64,000 bases of DNA, taken from contig OZ037855.1 in NCBI GenBank assembly GCA_964035575.1, positions 868,001 through 932,000 on the forward strand, written 5' to 3'. Of this stretch, positions 54,224 to 63,440 are shown piece by piece. The stretch comes from Rhynchopus sp. YZ270_cl-10 (Eukaryota > Euglenozoa > Diplonemea > Diplonemida > Diplonemidae). The notes under the pieces were generated by a model. The model was not told the DNA's origin. It searched no databases and saw only the letters and a list, made by a program, of their open reading frames with translations. The translations under genes were made by a program, and so were the position numbers. How positions within the stretch are numbered: position 1 is the stretch's first letter; the number at the start of each line of letters is the position of its first letter.

Positions 54224-54262
54224 AGACCCGCTCGCGAGGTCCATTCATCTACCAACCTTTTT
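54224..54262 (+). repeat. HpA-like remnant
   Basis: CTCGCGAGGTCCATTCATCT followed by ACCAACC; only the 3' half and the family tail are clear. A similar remnant is at 34270-34305. Confidence 0.4.
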
Positions 54263-54721
54263 CTTATTTTGCAGGTGCCTGTTGGGAAAGTAAATCCCTG
54301 CTGCACAGGAGACACCGCTTTGACAACCCTTTTCTTTTTTTCTGAAGAATTTACAAGCATTTTACCATCGTGTGTGTGGGGATGTATCTTTATTTACCCC
54401 CCCCTCTCAATTCCAGCACGATCTTGTACATTCTCTTACAGAGACAGGATTTTGTAGTTGTGTTTTTTTTTTTTCTCTCTCTCAACGTTTCTAATATTTC
54501 ATCCACCCCTTAACCCTCTAATGATTAACTTCCACGTTGAAGTTATAACCTTTTTTTTTGACCACAGGTGAGTGGACATCGACTTTGGTGCTATCGGATT
54601 TGCTGAGTCTTCCAATACCGCCAAAATTGACTTTTTATTCACCATCATTACCATGGGAAAGTTCTGCTCAAAATCTTTCCATTAACGCCATAATCAGTCA
54701 AAAAAAAATTCATATTTTTCT

Positions 54722-55089
54722 GTTACTGGGGGGGGGGGGGGGCTAATACAAGAGGTACTTTGAAATAGGGATTTTCACGATTTTTTACCGGCTAATGCAA
54801 GAGGTACTTTATTCTTTCCTTTATTTGACTTGATCACTTTTTTTCAAAAAAATAAATCGATGGTGTCAAATGAAAGGTTTGCTCAAAATCTTTCAATTGC
54901 GGCCAGGTACGATCAAAAAGTTGAAAATTTTCCCGTGTTACTGGTTGGCGAGAGTAAAAATCCAGAAAAAAAAAGCTAATACAAGAGGTACCTCTTGTAT
55001 TAGACTTCCACCTAAAAAAAATTTTTTTAGGCGTAAATTCTTACGCCTAATAGAAGAGGTACCTCTTGTATTAGCCCCCCCCCAGTAAC
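54722..55089. mobile_element. Nested palindromic element with GTTACTGGGG...CCCCAGTAAC ends
   Basis: The ends GTTACTGG plus a G-run and CTAATACAAGAGGTAC recur inverted at the right end. Inside are two near-identical 28-bp palindromes of half-site CTAATACAAGAGGT (54975 and 55047, the latter with one change), CCTAAAAAAA/TTTTTTTAGG (55011-55031) and TAGGCGTAA/TTACGCCTA (55028-55049). A further half-site lies at 54791. There is no ORF. It is probably a foldback/MITE-type element with insertions of its own kind. Confidence 0.72.
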
Positions 55090-55217
55090 CTTTCACCTGA
55101 AAAAAGGAGAGCCTAGATCCCCACAAAGTGCCAAAATACCCCCCTTGCTAAGGGTTAAAGGGTTAACGTTCTAGGCTTATCCGCATATTTTTTTTATATT
55201 CCAGATCCTTTTCTTGA

Positions 55218-55246
55218 GGTGACTAAGCATGAAGCTTATTATCAGC
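55218..55246 (+). repeat. HpA hairpin element
   Basis: GGTGACTAAGCATGAAGCTTA, then a diverged ATTATCAGC end; rightward. Confidence 0.65.
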
Positions 55247-56484
55247 AAGGCTTTCTTTTTTACAGTAAATACCCAATCCTCTAAGTTAGGCTATAACGCA
55301 AAAATAAAAGAAACAAAAAAGAAAAAAAAAGGCAGCCACGAAGTTGTCCTCCGTTTTAATCCAACTTTATTTACCTAACGTATTCTTCCTTTGGTATTAT
55401 CAGTTCACCTGTTTTAGCTGTATTTGAAAATATCCAAAAAAAACCAAAGAAATTCATTCCCCCCCCCCTTTTTTTTTTGTTTACACATGCTCACGCATAG
55501 TACACCGTCCACATCACGAAAAATGATAGTACTGTTTAAAAACAAAACAAAAAAAAAGTAAATCCCGATTTGATACGATTCGTTTCTCTGCCTCAGTTCC
55601 CTTCCTCTCCCCCCCTCTCGAATTTATATTCTCTTGCATAATGTGTAAAATACACGGCATACATGTCTTTTTTCAAAGCAAAGTTACCTTATCTTTCTAT
55701 ACACTCCTGTGTGTAGGAGGAAAAAGGTGAAGGGAGAGTTCTTTGTTTGGATCTGACAATGCGGTGGATTGCACAACGCAGTAGTTGGGGGGGCATTTTT
55801 TTTTAAATAGGTTGTGTGAACGGCGTAGGAGATGGGGCAAGTCCTTCAGTTACAAAAGGAAGGAGGTTGTGAGCGCAACCCGCACCTCCCGTCCTATGGA
55901 CTGACCCTCTCAGCTTACGGTCAAAGAAACAAGAAACAAAGAAAAAAAAAGGAAAGCGTTTTGCAGCGTACCACATCCTCTGTCGTACACTAATGATGCA
56001 TTTCAAAAGAAACACCACGAGTATCTGATATAGTATAACAATATTTACTCCCCATCCCCCAAGTGAAATACTATGTCCCCAACGTGTTCCAACAAAAAAA
56101 CGCAACGTGGACAGTCCCTGATGCTTGCTATTCCGCCCTCTCACATTTGGACTCTCGAAGAAGGGTCTAAAATGGGTTGCTGGAAACAACGGATCCACAA
56201 TAGATCTATTTGCAAGGTAGTATTGAACCTCTTACCCAACCCCTTCAAAAAAACCCCCCGCAATTTTGTTGCCTCATTTTGAGGATTTTTTTTTTTAGTT
56301 GATCATCTTACTCATTTTACGGTTTTTTTTTCGCATTTTTAGTTTTTGGAAAAATAATATGCTCGTGAAAGCATTATTGAGACTACATTTTTATTTGGTA
56401 AAATATGCTTTCAGGTGACATGCTTTGATAGGGAATTAGTTGAAACAAAGAATAATATTTTGATTGTCAGGCACAAAAAAATGC

Positions 56485-56540
56485 GTGGAGTTCGCACAGG
56501 TGTGGTGTCTGCGCACGTTGTCAATTTTTCAAAAAAAAAA
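56485..56540 (+). repeat. HpE element
   Basis: GTGGAGTTCGCACAGGTGTG then GTGTCTGCGCACGTTGTC and AATTTTTC with an A-run; rightward. Confidence 0.8.
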
Positions 56541-56605
56541 AGCGTCAAAAGGAAAAAGCTTCAAACTATTGTAAAAAGGCAGTGGCACGGCTGCCGAAAA
56601 CATTG

Positions 56606-56641
56606 CTGGCTGTCAGTGTCACTCCTGCATGGTAAGTGGCT
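56606..56641 (+). repeat. HpH element, diverged
   Basis: GCTGTCAGTGTCACTCCTGC then ATGGTAAGTGGC; rightward. Confidence 0.55.
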
Positions 56642-57366
56642 GGAAGATGAAAAAGCTTCCCATCCTTTTGAAGTGTTGCACTGCCCCTTGCATGCAACCA
56701 TTTTTTTTCTCTCTTGTCAGAGTATTTCCCCCAGATTTATAAAGAACTTCCGCCCCGATTCCTAACAAAACCCCCAAGGTGACATCGACGATTTTTTTTG
56801 TGTCACAGAACCGTCTGCTGATATGCAGACAGAGGATGAAATTCTGCAAAAAAATAAATAAAATGGCACCGCTTTTTTCTCTTTTCTCAATTTTCTCTCT
56901 TTTCTCTCTCTTTATTTGCTTTTGTAGGCCTATTTTTTTTCTTCTTCTTTTCCTTGTTCTTCACAGTACAGGGAATTTTCTGTTTTTTTTTTTTTGTTTC
57001 GTTTTTGTTTTTGTTTTTGTCCAACAGATGGCCAGTTTTCTTACTACTGTTAAAGGTAAGGATGAATGGAAGTTTCCATTTCTCCGTTTTCCGGTACCCC
57101 TATTCTGTGAGGGGATGTGCCCACATTGTTTATCGAAATACTGACCATTCTGGTTGCCAGTGTCTTTTTTTGGGGGCCCCCAATCTTGAAATCTGGATTC
57201 CTGGATAAGACACTGCTGTTTTCAGTCAAAAAAAAAAAAAAAAAAAAAAAAAAGCTGTGGCAGCCTGATCAGATGATTTCTCCCCCGCAGTGTGTTTTTC
57301 CGGTTTTTTTTCTTTTCTTCTTCTCTTTTTTTTTCAAAAAAAAGTGATCTCTTATTTTATTCACAA

Positions 57367-57400
57367 GGTGACTAAGCACGAGAGGCTTAGGTTCATCTTA
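57367..57400 (+). repeat. HpA hairpin element, consensus-like
   Basis: GGTGACTAAGCACGAGAGG then CTTAGGTTCATCTTA; the best copy, with an 11-bp stem in two segments. Rightward. Confidence 0.85.
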
Positions 57401-57701
57401 TAAAATTTTCTTCTCGTTTACCTCTTTTGCCCCTGCTTTCTTACTTTATCATTTTCCCAACCGCTTTTGTTTCATAACTTTCAGTAGGGGGACCAGTGCG
57501 GACCGATACCCTGCCCTCGACAAAGCGGGAAAATGATCTCTTGGGGGGGATAAAAAAGAGCGCCTTTTCCTATGCATATCGTTTCCATGAATGGGTTTTG
57601 AACATTTTCGTTGTATCTAAGAACCCACCGACATGGTGACTGAACCAAGCCGATTAGTCGCGTTTTCCTTTTTTTTCTCCCCTTTTTACTTTATTTTTTT
57701 G

Positions 57702-57735
57702 CAGTGCCTACCTCCCCCAGGCTATAAACTTTTCC
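57702..57735 (+). repeat. HpG element, diverged
   Basis: GCAGTGCCTACCTCCCCCAGG then CTATAAAC; rightward, after TTTTTTTGCAG. Confidence 0.55.
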
Positions 57736-58778
57736 CCCATTTCTTTTGATACTTTTGTGTTTTTGAACATCTCCTCACCCCCCTTTGTCGTCTTTGTACT
57801 TCAACCGCCGCCTTCTCGAATACCAAGAACAAACCATTCACTCAGACCAGAGCTTCGTACCCCCATCTCTGCCATCCCTACTCCTTATGGGGAAGGTGTG
57901 CAGTCTGTTCCTCCCCCGGCGCCATACAGCTTTTTAAAGGTGTAATAACCTTTCCAAGGGCGGCCAGAACTTTGTTTACCGTGGTTGTTTCTTTGTAACG
58001 TTTTATGTGTTCAGTAAATATCGATGTGATTTGTCATCTTGACAACACATCTTTTCACGTTTCCCCCTTTTCCCGTTAGCTATTTTTGACGTACTCAGTT
58101 TTTTTCTTCCCTCTTTTCATTCTTCTTCTCCTGTATTGATTCTGGAGAGCATTTTCAAAGATATTGGTACAGAAAAAAATCATAAAAAAATGGGTACCAG
58201 GTCTTTGTATTACATAAAGCGATCTCAGATAAGGCAATCGATACTTACACCATTCCAGCTTGCTCCTTTTTTTTCAATGTCTGGGAAAAAATACTTCCTC
58301 CGAATTTATGTTCACCACTCCCTAATGGGTGTGGTCGTTCAAGATTCTCATATCACATACGAAATATTTCTTGCGATTAGCGAGAAGGGTGCTTCTTCTT
58401 ATCCCCCTTTTCCTCTTTTTTGTTTTTGTTTTTCTCCTGTTCATTCCTGCATTACTGCTATGTTGCCTTCTTTTATCTATTTTGCTTCATTTGATATTAT
58501 TGATTACAATACAATTAGAAAGGGAAGGGTATAAAGTGCGCTATAGTTTGCTGATGGGGAAACAAACCACATCTTTGTCATCCATTTTAACAGGTTGGCA
58601 GAGTGTGGTGTCATGAGTAAGCTGCGCCCCGAATGGTTCTCCTTTTTTTTTATTGTATTTTTTTCAAAAAAATAATGAAAAAAAAATTGAGTGCAGTTGT
58701 ATCTCCACTCCTGCGATGCGTGATGGGTTTTCTTCTTTCTTTCTTACATATCGTCTATATTGATTATCCTTTTCAAGA

Positions 58779-58810
58779 GGTGACTAAGCCTGCAAGGCTT
58801 ATGCTCATCC
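58779..58810 (+). repeat. HpA hairpin element
   Basis: GGTGACTAAGCCTGCAAGG then CTTATGCTCATCC; rightward. An HpG element follows directly. Confidence 0.75.
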
Positions 58811-58825
58811 TTCGAGCTACTCCCA

Positions 58826-58870
58826 CGTGCCTGCATCCCAAGAGGTGTCTGCACGTTATCAACTTTATTG
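58826..58870 (+). repeat. HpG/HpE-like element
   Basis: CGTGCCTGCATCCCAAGAGG then TGTCTGCACGTTATCAAC; rightward, just downstream of an HpA copy. Confidence 0.72.
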
Positions 58871-59179
58871 TAATTATTCAATAGTCCCAAGCTTCGCTTC
58901 CTGGGATCTTCTTGCAAAAGTAAAATCTGCGAGTTTTTTTTTGTTTTGCATACATCCAGGGTATAAGATAGATGGCCATTTTTATCTGAACCCCGGTTTT
59001 CTTTGTTTTCCCGAGCGGAAAACGGAAAACTTGGTTTTGGAAACCAGAAAACAGGCGCTATCATAAGCGTGCGTTGGGAAGAAGCTGGTTTTCCCATCCA
59101 GCCCTATTTTTTAATTTTTTTTTTTTTTTGTGCCATGCATTTTGCGAGAAAAAAGCGAACAACCGCAAAAAAAAAACTG

Positions 59180-59224
59180 AAGACTGGAGATTGTACTTAG
59201 TGGTTCCCTACACCGTTCTAACGC
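59180..59224 (+). repeat. HpC element, diverged
   Basis: ACTGGAGATTGTACTTAGTGG then TTCCCTACACCGTTCTAAC, as two words; rightward. Confidence 0.55.
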
Positions 59225-59593
59225 TTTTCTGCAAAGGATTTAAACATACTGAACTCATGATATCCACTACCTTTTTCCATCATCATGCTCCCACCCTGCT
59301 TCGGTAATTCATTAGTGTAGGATATTTTAACAATGTGCAATAGGAAAAGGACTGTACAGACCTCAAACAGTTACTTTCTTGAGTTTTTCCAATATACGGG
59401 TTTATGCTGGTTTTTTCACGCCTTTAAACCAATACACAGCATATACATAAATTGGTGAGTTCAGCTCCCTGTCCATGACCCTTGCTTCTTTCAACTTTGT
59501 GTCTACGTATGTAGGGACGTTTGAAGAAGAATGCATCTATTTAAAAGATACGTGCACACATTTATTTATTTTTTTACAATTTTCTCCCCCCAA

Positions 59594-59620
59594 GGTGATC
59601 AGACAGCTTAGTGTCATCTC
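59594..59620 (+). repeat. HpA hairpin element, diverged
   Basis: GGTGATCAGACAGCTTAG then TGTCATCTC; rightward. Confidence 0.6.
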
Positions 59621-59646
59621 TTGGATCAAAAAGTGAACTGTAGGTA

Positions 59647-59697
59647 AGTGAAGATTGCACAACTGTGGCAACTACACTACTCCAACAATTTATTTAA
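59647..59697 (+). repeat. HpC element
   Basis: AGTGAAGATTGCACAACTGTG then GCAACTACACTACTCC and AACAATTTA; rightward, A-run after. Confidence 0.82.
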
Positions 59698-61003
59698 AAA
59701 AAAACTTTTTGTACACATGATTACCCTTTTAAAAGGACAAATTTTCCGCCTTTTGTTCCTTTTTTTTTTGAATTTTCTTCACCCAATTATCACAGCTACC
59801 TAAGAAATGGCTGGTGGTAAAAAAAAAGACTCAGTTGTAGATGAGGTGAGGAAGAAATCATGTGGCAGAGTGTTTTGTTTTAGTTTATTTTTAGTTTATT
59901 TTTTTGGGGGAGTCTTTATATGCGCAAAACGCCCCTATAAGCCTCCTGTTATAGAATGTGCTGTTTGCACCTGCTCCTTGTATTTTTTTTTTTCTTGTCC
60001 ATATTTGCGTTCATGTGTTACCATAAGACATGGTCTCTGTGGGAAAAGGAAAATACTCCCCTTTCTTTGCTCTGGTTTAGAATATGGGATGTGGTTTCCC
60101 TTCTCCCTTTCACTTCTCATCTTAGGAATCGAGGGGTGGAGAGGCTAATAGAGTAATTTCCTCACTCTTTTATTTAATTCAATGTCACATAATAAAGACT
60201 TGAATAAAAAGAAGAGGCAAAAGGAATGAACATACGACACAATACTTACTCTGTTTTTGACTCGCGATAGGGGATAATACCCCATATTTCATAAGTGGGA
60301 GGACATCTTGTGTGTCTGTACTGCAACCCACCCTTCCATTCTTCTGTAGGGAAGGCATGCTAATCTTACATTTTTTTTCTTTCTTTTCAAAAAAAGAGGA
60401 GACGAACGCTGGTGGACAAAAAAAAACTCCATCTTTCGATTGAAAATATTATTTTAATCACTTTTTTCTTTTTTGAAAAAAGGTTTTAAAAACAGAATAC
60501 ATAGTGCGTGACCATGATTATAGCCACTGCTTTGTTCCCGTCCTACGTACTATTTGCTTGTAAAAAAAAGACAAGCCCACACATTTTTTTTTTGCCTATT
60601 TATTTTTCCAACTTTCTTTTCTTTTTCTCTTCACATTTTTAAAGCGAGTGTTTTATTTTTTTTTTCCATTACTTTTGAATATTCTTGTACTTGGGGAATG
60701 AGTGTGCCGTTCCCCCCCTCCCGGGCAACTCTGGTTCAAGCATTTTTTTTCCCCCCCTTTTATTTTTCATATTTTTTCCTTATTTTCTTACTTTCTTTTT
60801 CTCTTCTGAGATTGAGCCGTTCATCTTACAAAATTTTCTTTTCTTTTTCTCTTTTCAAACTCTGATATTCTCGCATACGTCCTACCTCTCTTCCTCTCCC
60901 CTTCCCCCCCTTCCGTCATCTCGACGAAATGAAACAAATCTGCAATTGTTTTTTTTGTGGCTGTTTCACCACTTTTATCTAATAGCATATTAACTAAAAC
61001 CCT

Positions 61004-61045
61004 GGTAGTCAGCGTCACGCATTCCTTTAGGTAACTGTGAAAGAA
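61004..61045 (+). repeat. HpH element
   Basis: GTAGTCAGCGTCACGCATTC then CTTTAGGTAACTGTGAAAG and an A-run; rightward. Confidence 0.7.
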
Positions 61046-61692
61046 AAAAAACTAATCAAAAGCTGCTCCCAGTGTCCTAAGTCACGTTATATCCAAAAGT
61101 TATGTTTGTGTGTTCCTTCAGAAGTTCCTTCCTGCTCTGAAGTACAGCAACGTTGTGTTTTGTTCATCTTCAAACAGTGGTTAAAAATAAACAGACAGAT
61201 GTGGGATCAGGGAAAGAGCAGAAATACAAGTCCTTAACAAGATTGCAATGGTTTTATCCCTTCCCCTTTCTGTTTGCGCCACTCTCAAAAAAAAAAGTCT
61301 CCCAGATTTTATCAACAACAATAACAACAGCAACAAACAAAAACAAGAAAAGAAAAGAAAATCCTATTTGTAGCAAAAAAAAAAAGTACCTCCCCTTTTC
61401 GTTGAGGAATCATATAATGTTTATATAATTTCTTTTTTTGGGGACTATTTTTTGTGCTTCTCGCATTTTTTATAGAAATCTTGCATTTTTATTTTTATTT
61501 TTGTGAACAAGGGCAAAACCTACTAGGTGCTATTTTGCCTGTTTTTTTCCCCTCCCCGATTACACCCGACTAGGACATGATAACCTCATGGTCTGGAATG
61601 TCCCCAAATTTGTGTAACGTTTCTTTATTTTCTAAGAATTCTTCCAAGTTGCTCCCCAAGAGCTGAAACCTCGTTTGAAGAACAAAGTAAGA

Positions 61693-61738
61693 GTAGAGTA
61701 CGACATCGGGTGTCTTAATTACAAGCAAGTTTTCAAAA
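61693..61738 (+). repeat. HpD element, diverged
   Basis: GTAGAGTACGACATCGGGTG then TCTTAATTACAAGC and AAGTTTTC; rightward; first of the 61.69-62.06 kb cluster. Confidence 0.68.
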
Positions 61739-61760
61739 AAAATTACAAGAGATTACAAGC

Positions 61761-61815
61761 GTGGAGTTCACACGAGAAAAAAGCGAGGTGTCTACACGTC
61801 ATCAATTTATCAAGA
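61761..61815 (+). repeat. HpE element with loop insertion
   Basis: GTGGAGTTCACACGAG, an A-rich insert, then GAGGTGTCTACACGTCATC and AATTTATC; rightward. Confidence 0.7.
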
Positions 61816-61833
61816 AAAAAAAAGCAAAAAAAA

Positions 61834-61900
61834 AAGCCTCTCGGGCGACTTTGTGTACAGAACCCGTCCTCGAATCGGACAGGATTGTGTCGAAATTACA
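61834..61900 (+). repeat. HpB double-hairpin element
   Basis: AGCCTCTCGGGCGAC, GTGTACAGAACC, then CGTCCTCGAATCGGACAGG and TTGTGTCGAAATTAC; rightward, inside the 61.69-62.06 kb cluster. Confidence 0.75.
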
Positions 61901-61937
61901 AAAAATAAAATAAAAAAATCAAGATACAAAAAAAAGC

Positions 61938-62006
61938 AGTGGAGATTGCACAACTGTGGCAACACAACCGAGGCAACTGCACTACTCCAGCAATTTATCA
62001 AAAAAA
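61938..62006 (+). repeat. HpC element with internal 14-nt duplication
   Basis: CAGTGGAGATTGCACAACTG, then TGGCAAC twice with an ACACAACCGA insert, then ACTACTCCAGCAATTTATC and a long A-run; rightward. Confidence 0.75.
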
Positions 62007-62029
62007 AAAAAAAAAAAAAAAAAAAAACA

Positions 62030-62062
62030 GTGGAGATTGCATGCAGGCTTTGCGCTAACTTC
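62030..62062 (+). repeat. HpC element, 5' half only
   Basis: CAGTGGAGATTGCATGCAGG directly after the A-run of the previous copy; the 3' half is lost. Rightward. Confidence 0.6.
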
Positions 62063-62293
62063 TGTCCTTTGTCCCGGGATTTTTGGATATTTTTGTGGTG
62101 CGTTTTTTTCCTTTAGTTTTGTTTTCCTTTTTGAGACCGGGGTTTCCTTACTAAAACCAGAGGAATCTCATCGTTCAGAGTAAGAGTACTTTAGAGTGTT
62201 TGCGCACACATGTGACCCCACCGTGGAGAGCAATCGGCTCGTGCAATCAAAAGAAAGCAGAGAAAAGGGAAAAATAAAAAGACAAAAGTTGGG

Positions 62294-62520
62294 TACCGTG
62301 CGCCTGCGGCGCTACCTGTTCCCAGTCAAAACACCACAATTTCATCTGAATTTGGGTTTTCAGACCTGAAAATGCCCCTCGTTAAGAGTATGGGTTCATA
62401 TTTTGTGAAAATTTAAGTCACTAAAATTTTGTCCATTTTTCCGAATATGCCCCACCACAGCCCGGGATTGGCTCGGAAATGCCACAAAACACTGTTTTTT
62501 CACCCCCTGACGCACAACTA
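62294..62520 (-). repeat. Dispersed element L, inverted shorter copy
   Basis: TACCGTGCGCCTGCGGCGC, CCTGTTCCC, GAGTATGGGTTCATATTTTG and CACTAAAATTTTGTCC match the complement of 44580-44710 joined to the 45.1-kb end, so the middle blocks are missing here. Confidence 0.72.
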
Positions 62521-63340
62521 TTTGAGGTGCGTTTTTTTGGTCCCGAAACACGATTTTTCAGATTTTTTTCCAAAAGTTAGCGCGAAGCCTGATTGCATGG
62601 AGCATGCACCTATGCTATTCTCTTCAATTTTTCAATAAAAGAAGAAAAATTACGATTCCACAGAAATCCACGAAAAAAAAGAAGACAAGAGAAAAAAAAG
62701 ACACACCAACGTATCGAAAATGGCGACCTCCATTTTCTCCCAGTGTTTTTAGGAAAGCGAACATATTTTTACGAACACATTTTATTTTTAAATATTTGAC
62801 GACAATTTCCCCCCCATATTTCTTAAAAAAAACCATTCAAACCCCCCCATATTTCACCTCTAACCTTTACGCATTTCCCGTCAATTTTTTCCCCCGACAT
62901 TTTTTTTCTCGTTTTCTTTTCTTTTTTTTTTGCCGCACGCTCCCTTCTTCACCACCCATACCCCTTCCCATGGGCACTCATAGCCTCATTGCCTTTTCCC
63001 TACAAAAAAAGACAAAACAAAATCGATTTCCCTGATGAATTACTGCTGTTCCCCCTTCACCCCTTTCCCTTTACAGAGTAGCAAAAACAAAAAACAAAAA
63101 CAACAAAGTTGATACAAACTTTTTCAAACCCCTTTCCCTTTAATGCGATTCGAAGAAATACCTTCGTTTTTTTCCCCTCCAAACATGCGTTCAAACGTTC
63201 TGTCTATGATAGGTGCCCCGCTTTCTGACGATACATTTTGATTCTTTCAAAATTTATTTTTTCTTTTTTGAATGCAACCAAAAAAAAGGCACCGTTTTCG
63301 CAAATTTTTAGAGAGTGTATCCAAACCAATTTTTTTTTTT

Positions 63341-63371
63341 GGTGACTAAGCACTGCGAGGCTTAGAATCTT
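63341..63371 (+). repeat. HpA hairpin element
   Basis: GGTGACTAAGCACTGCGAGG then CTTAGAATCTTAC; rightward. Confidence 0.78.
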
Positions 63372-63388
63372 ACAAAAAAATATAGTAT

Positions 63389-63440
63389 AGTGGAGTTCAT
63401 CCTCGGGTGTCAACACTAATACAACCAAGTTTTCAAAAAA
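63389..63440 (+). repeat. HpD element
   Basis: AGTGGAGTTCATCCTCGGG then TGTCAACACTAATACAACC and AAGTTTTC; rightward, next to an HpA copy. Confidence 0.83.

Larger units (their letters stand above)
55090..62290. other. Gene-free, T-rich segment
   Basis: No recognisable gene. Hairpin elements in plus sense are scattered through it and cluster at 61.69-62.06 kb. ORFs here are Phe/Lys/Ser-rich readings of T/C or A runs. Confidence 0.6.

Noticed and set aside
57367-57400. HpA as a tRNA fragment (GGTTCATCT resembling a B box)
   Set aside because: The word deviates from the GGTTCRANTCC consensus in most copies, and no D arm, anticodon arm or acceptor stem can be drawn around it.
58136-58534. 132-codon ORF
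   Set aside because: No motif, ends in T/C-derived Phe/Cys-rich sequence, and a second frame is open over the same span.
981-63371. HpA as box C/D snoRNA (AGATGA resembling a C box)
   Set aside because: AGATGA lies on the antisense strand relative to the inferred transcription, and no D box pairs with it.
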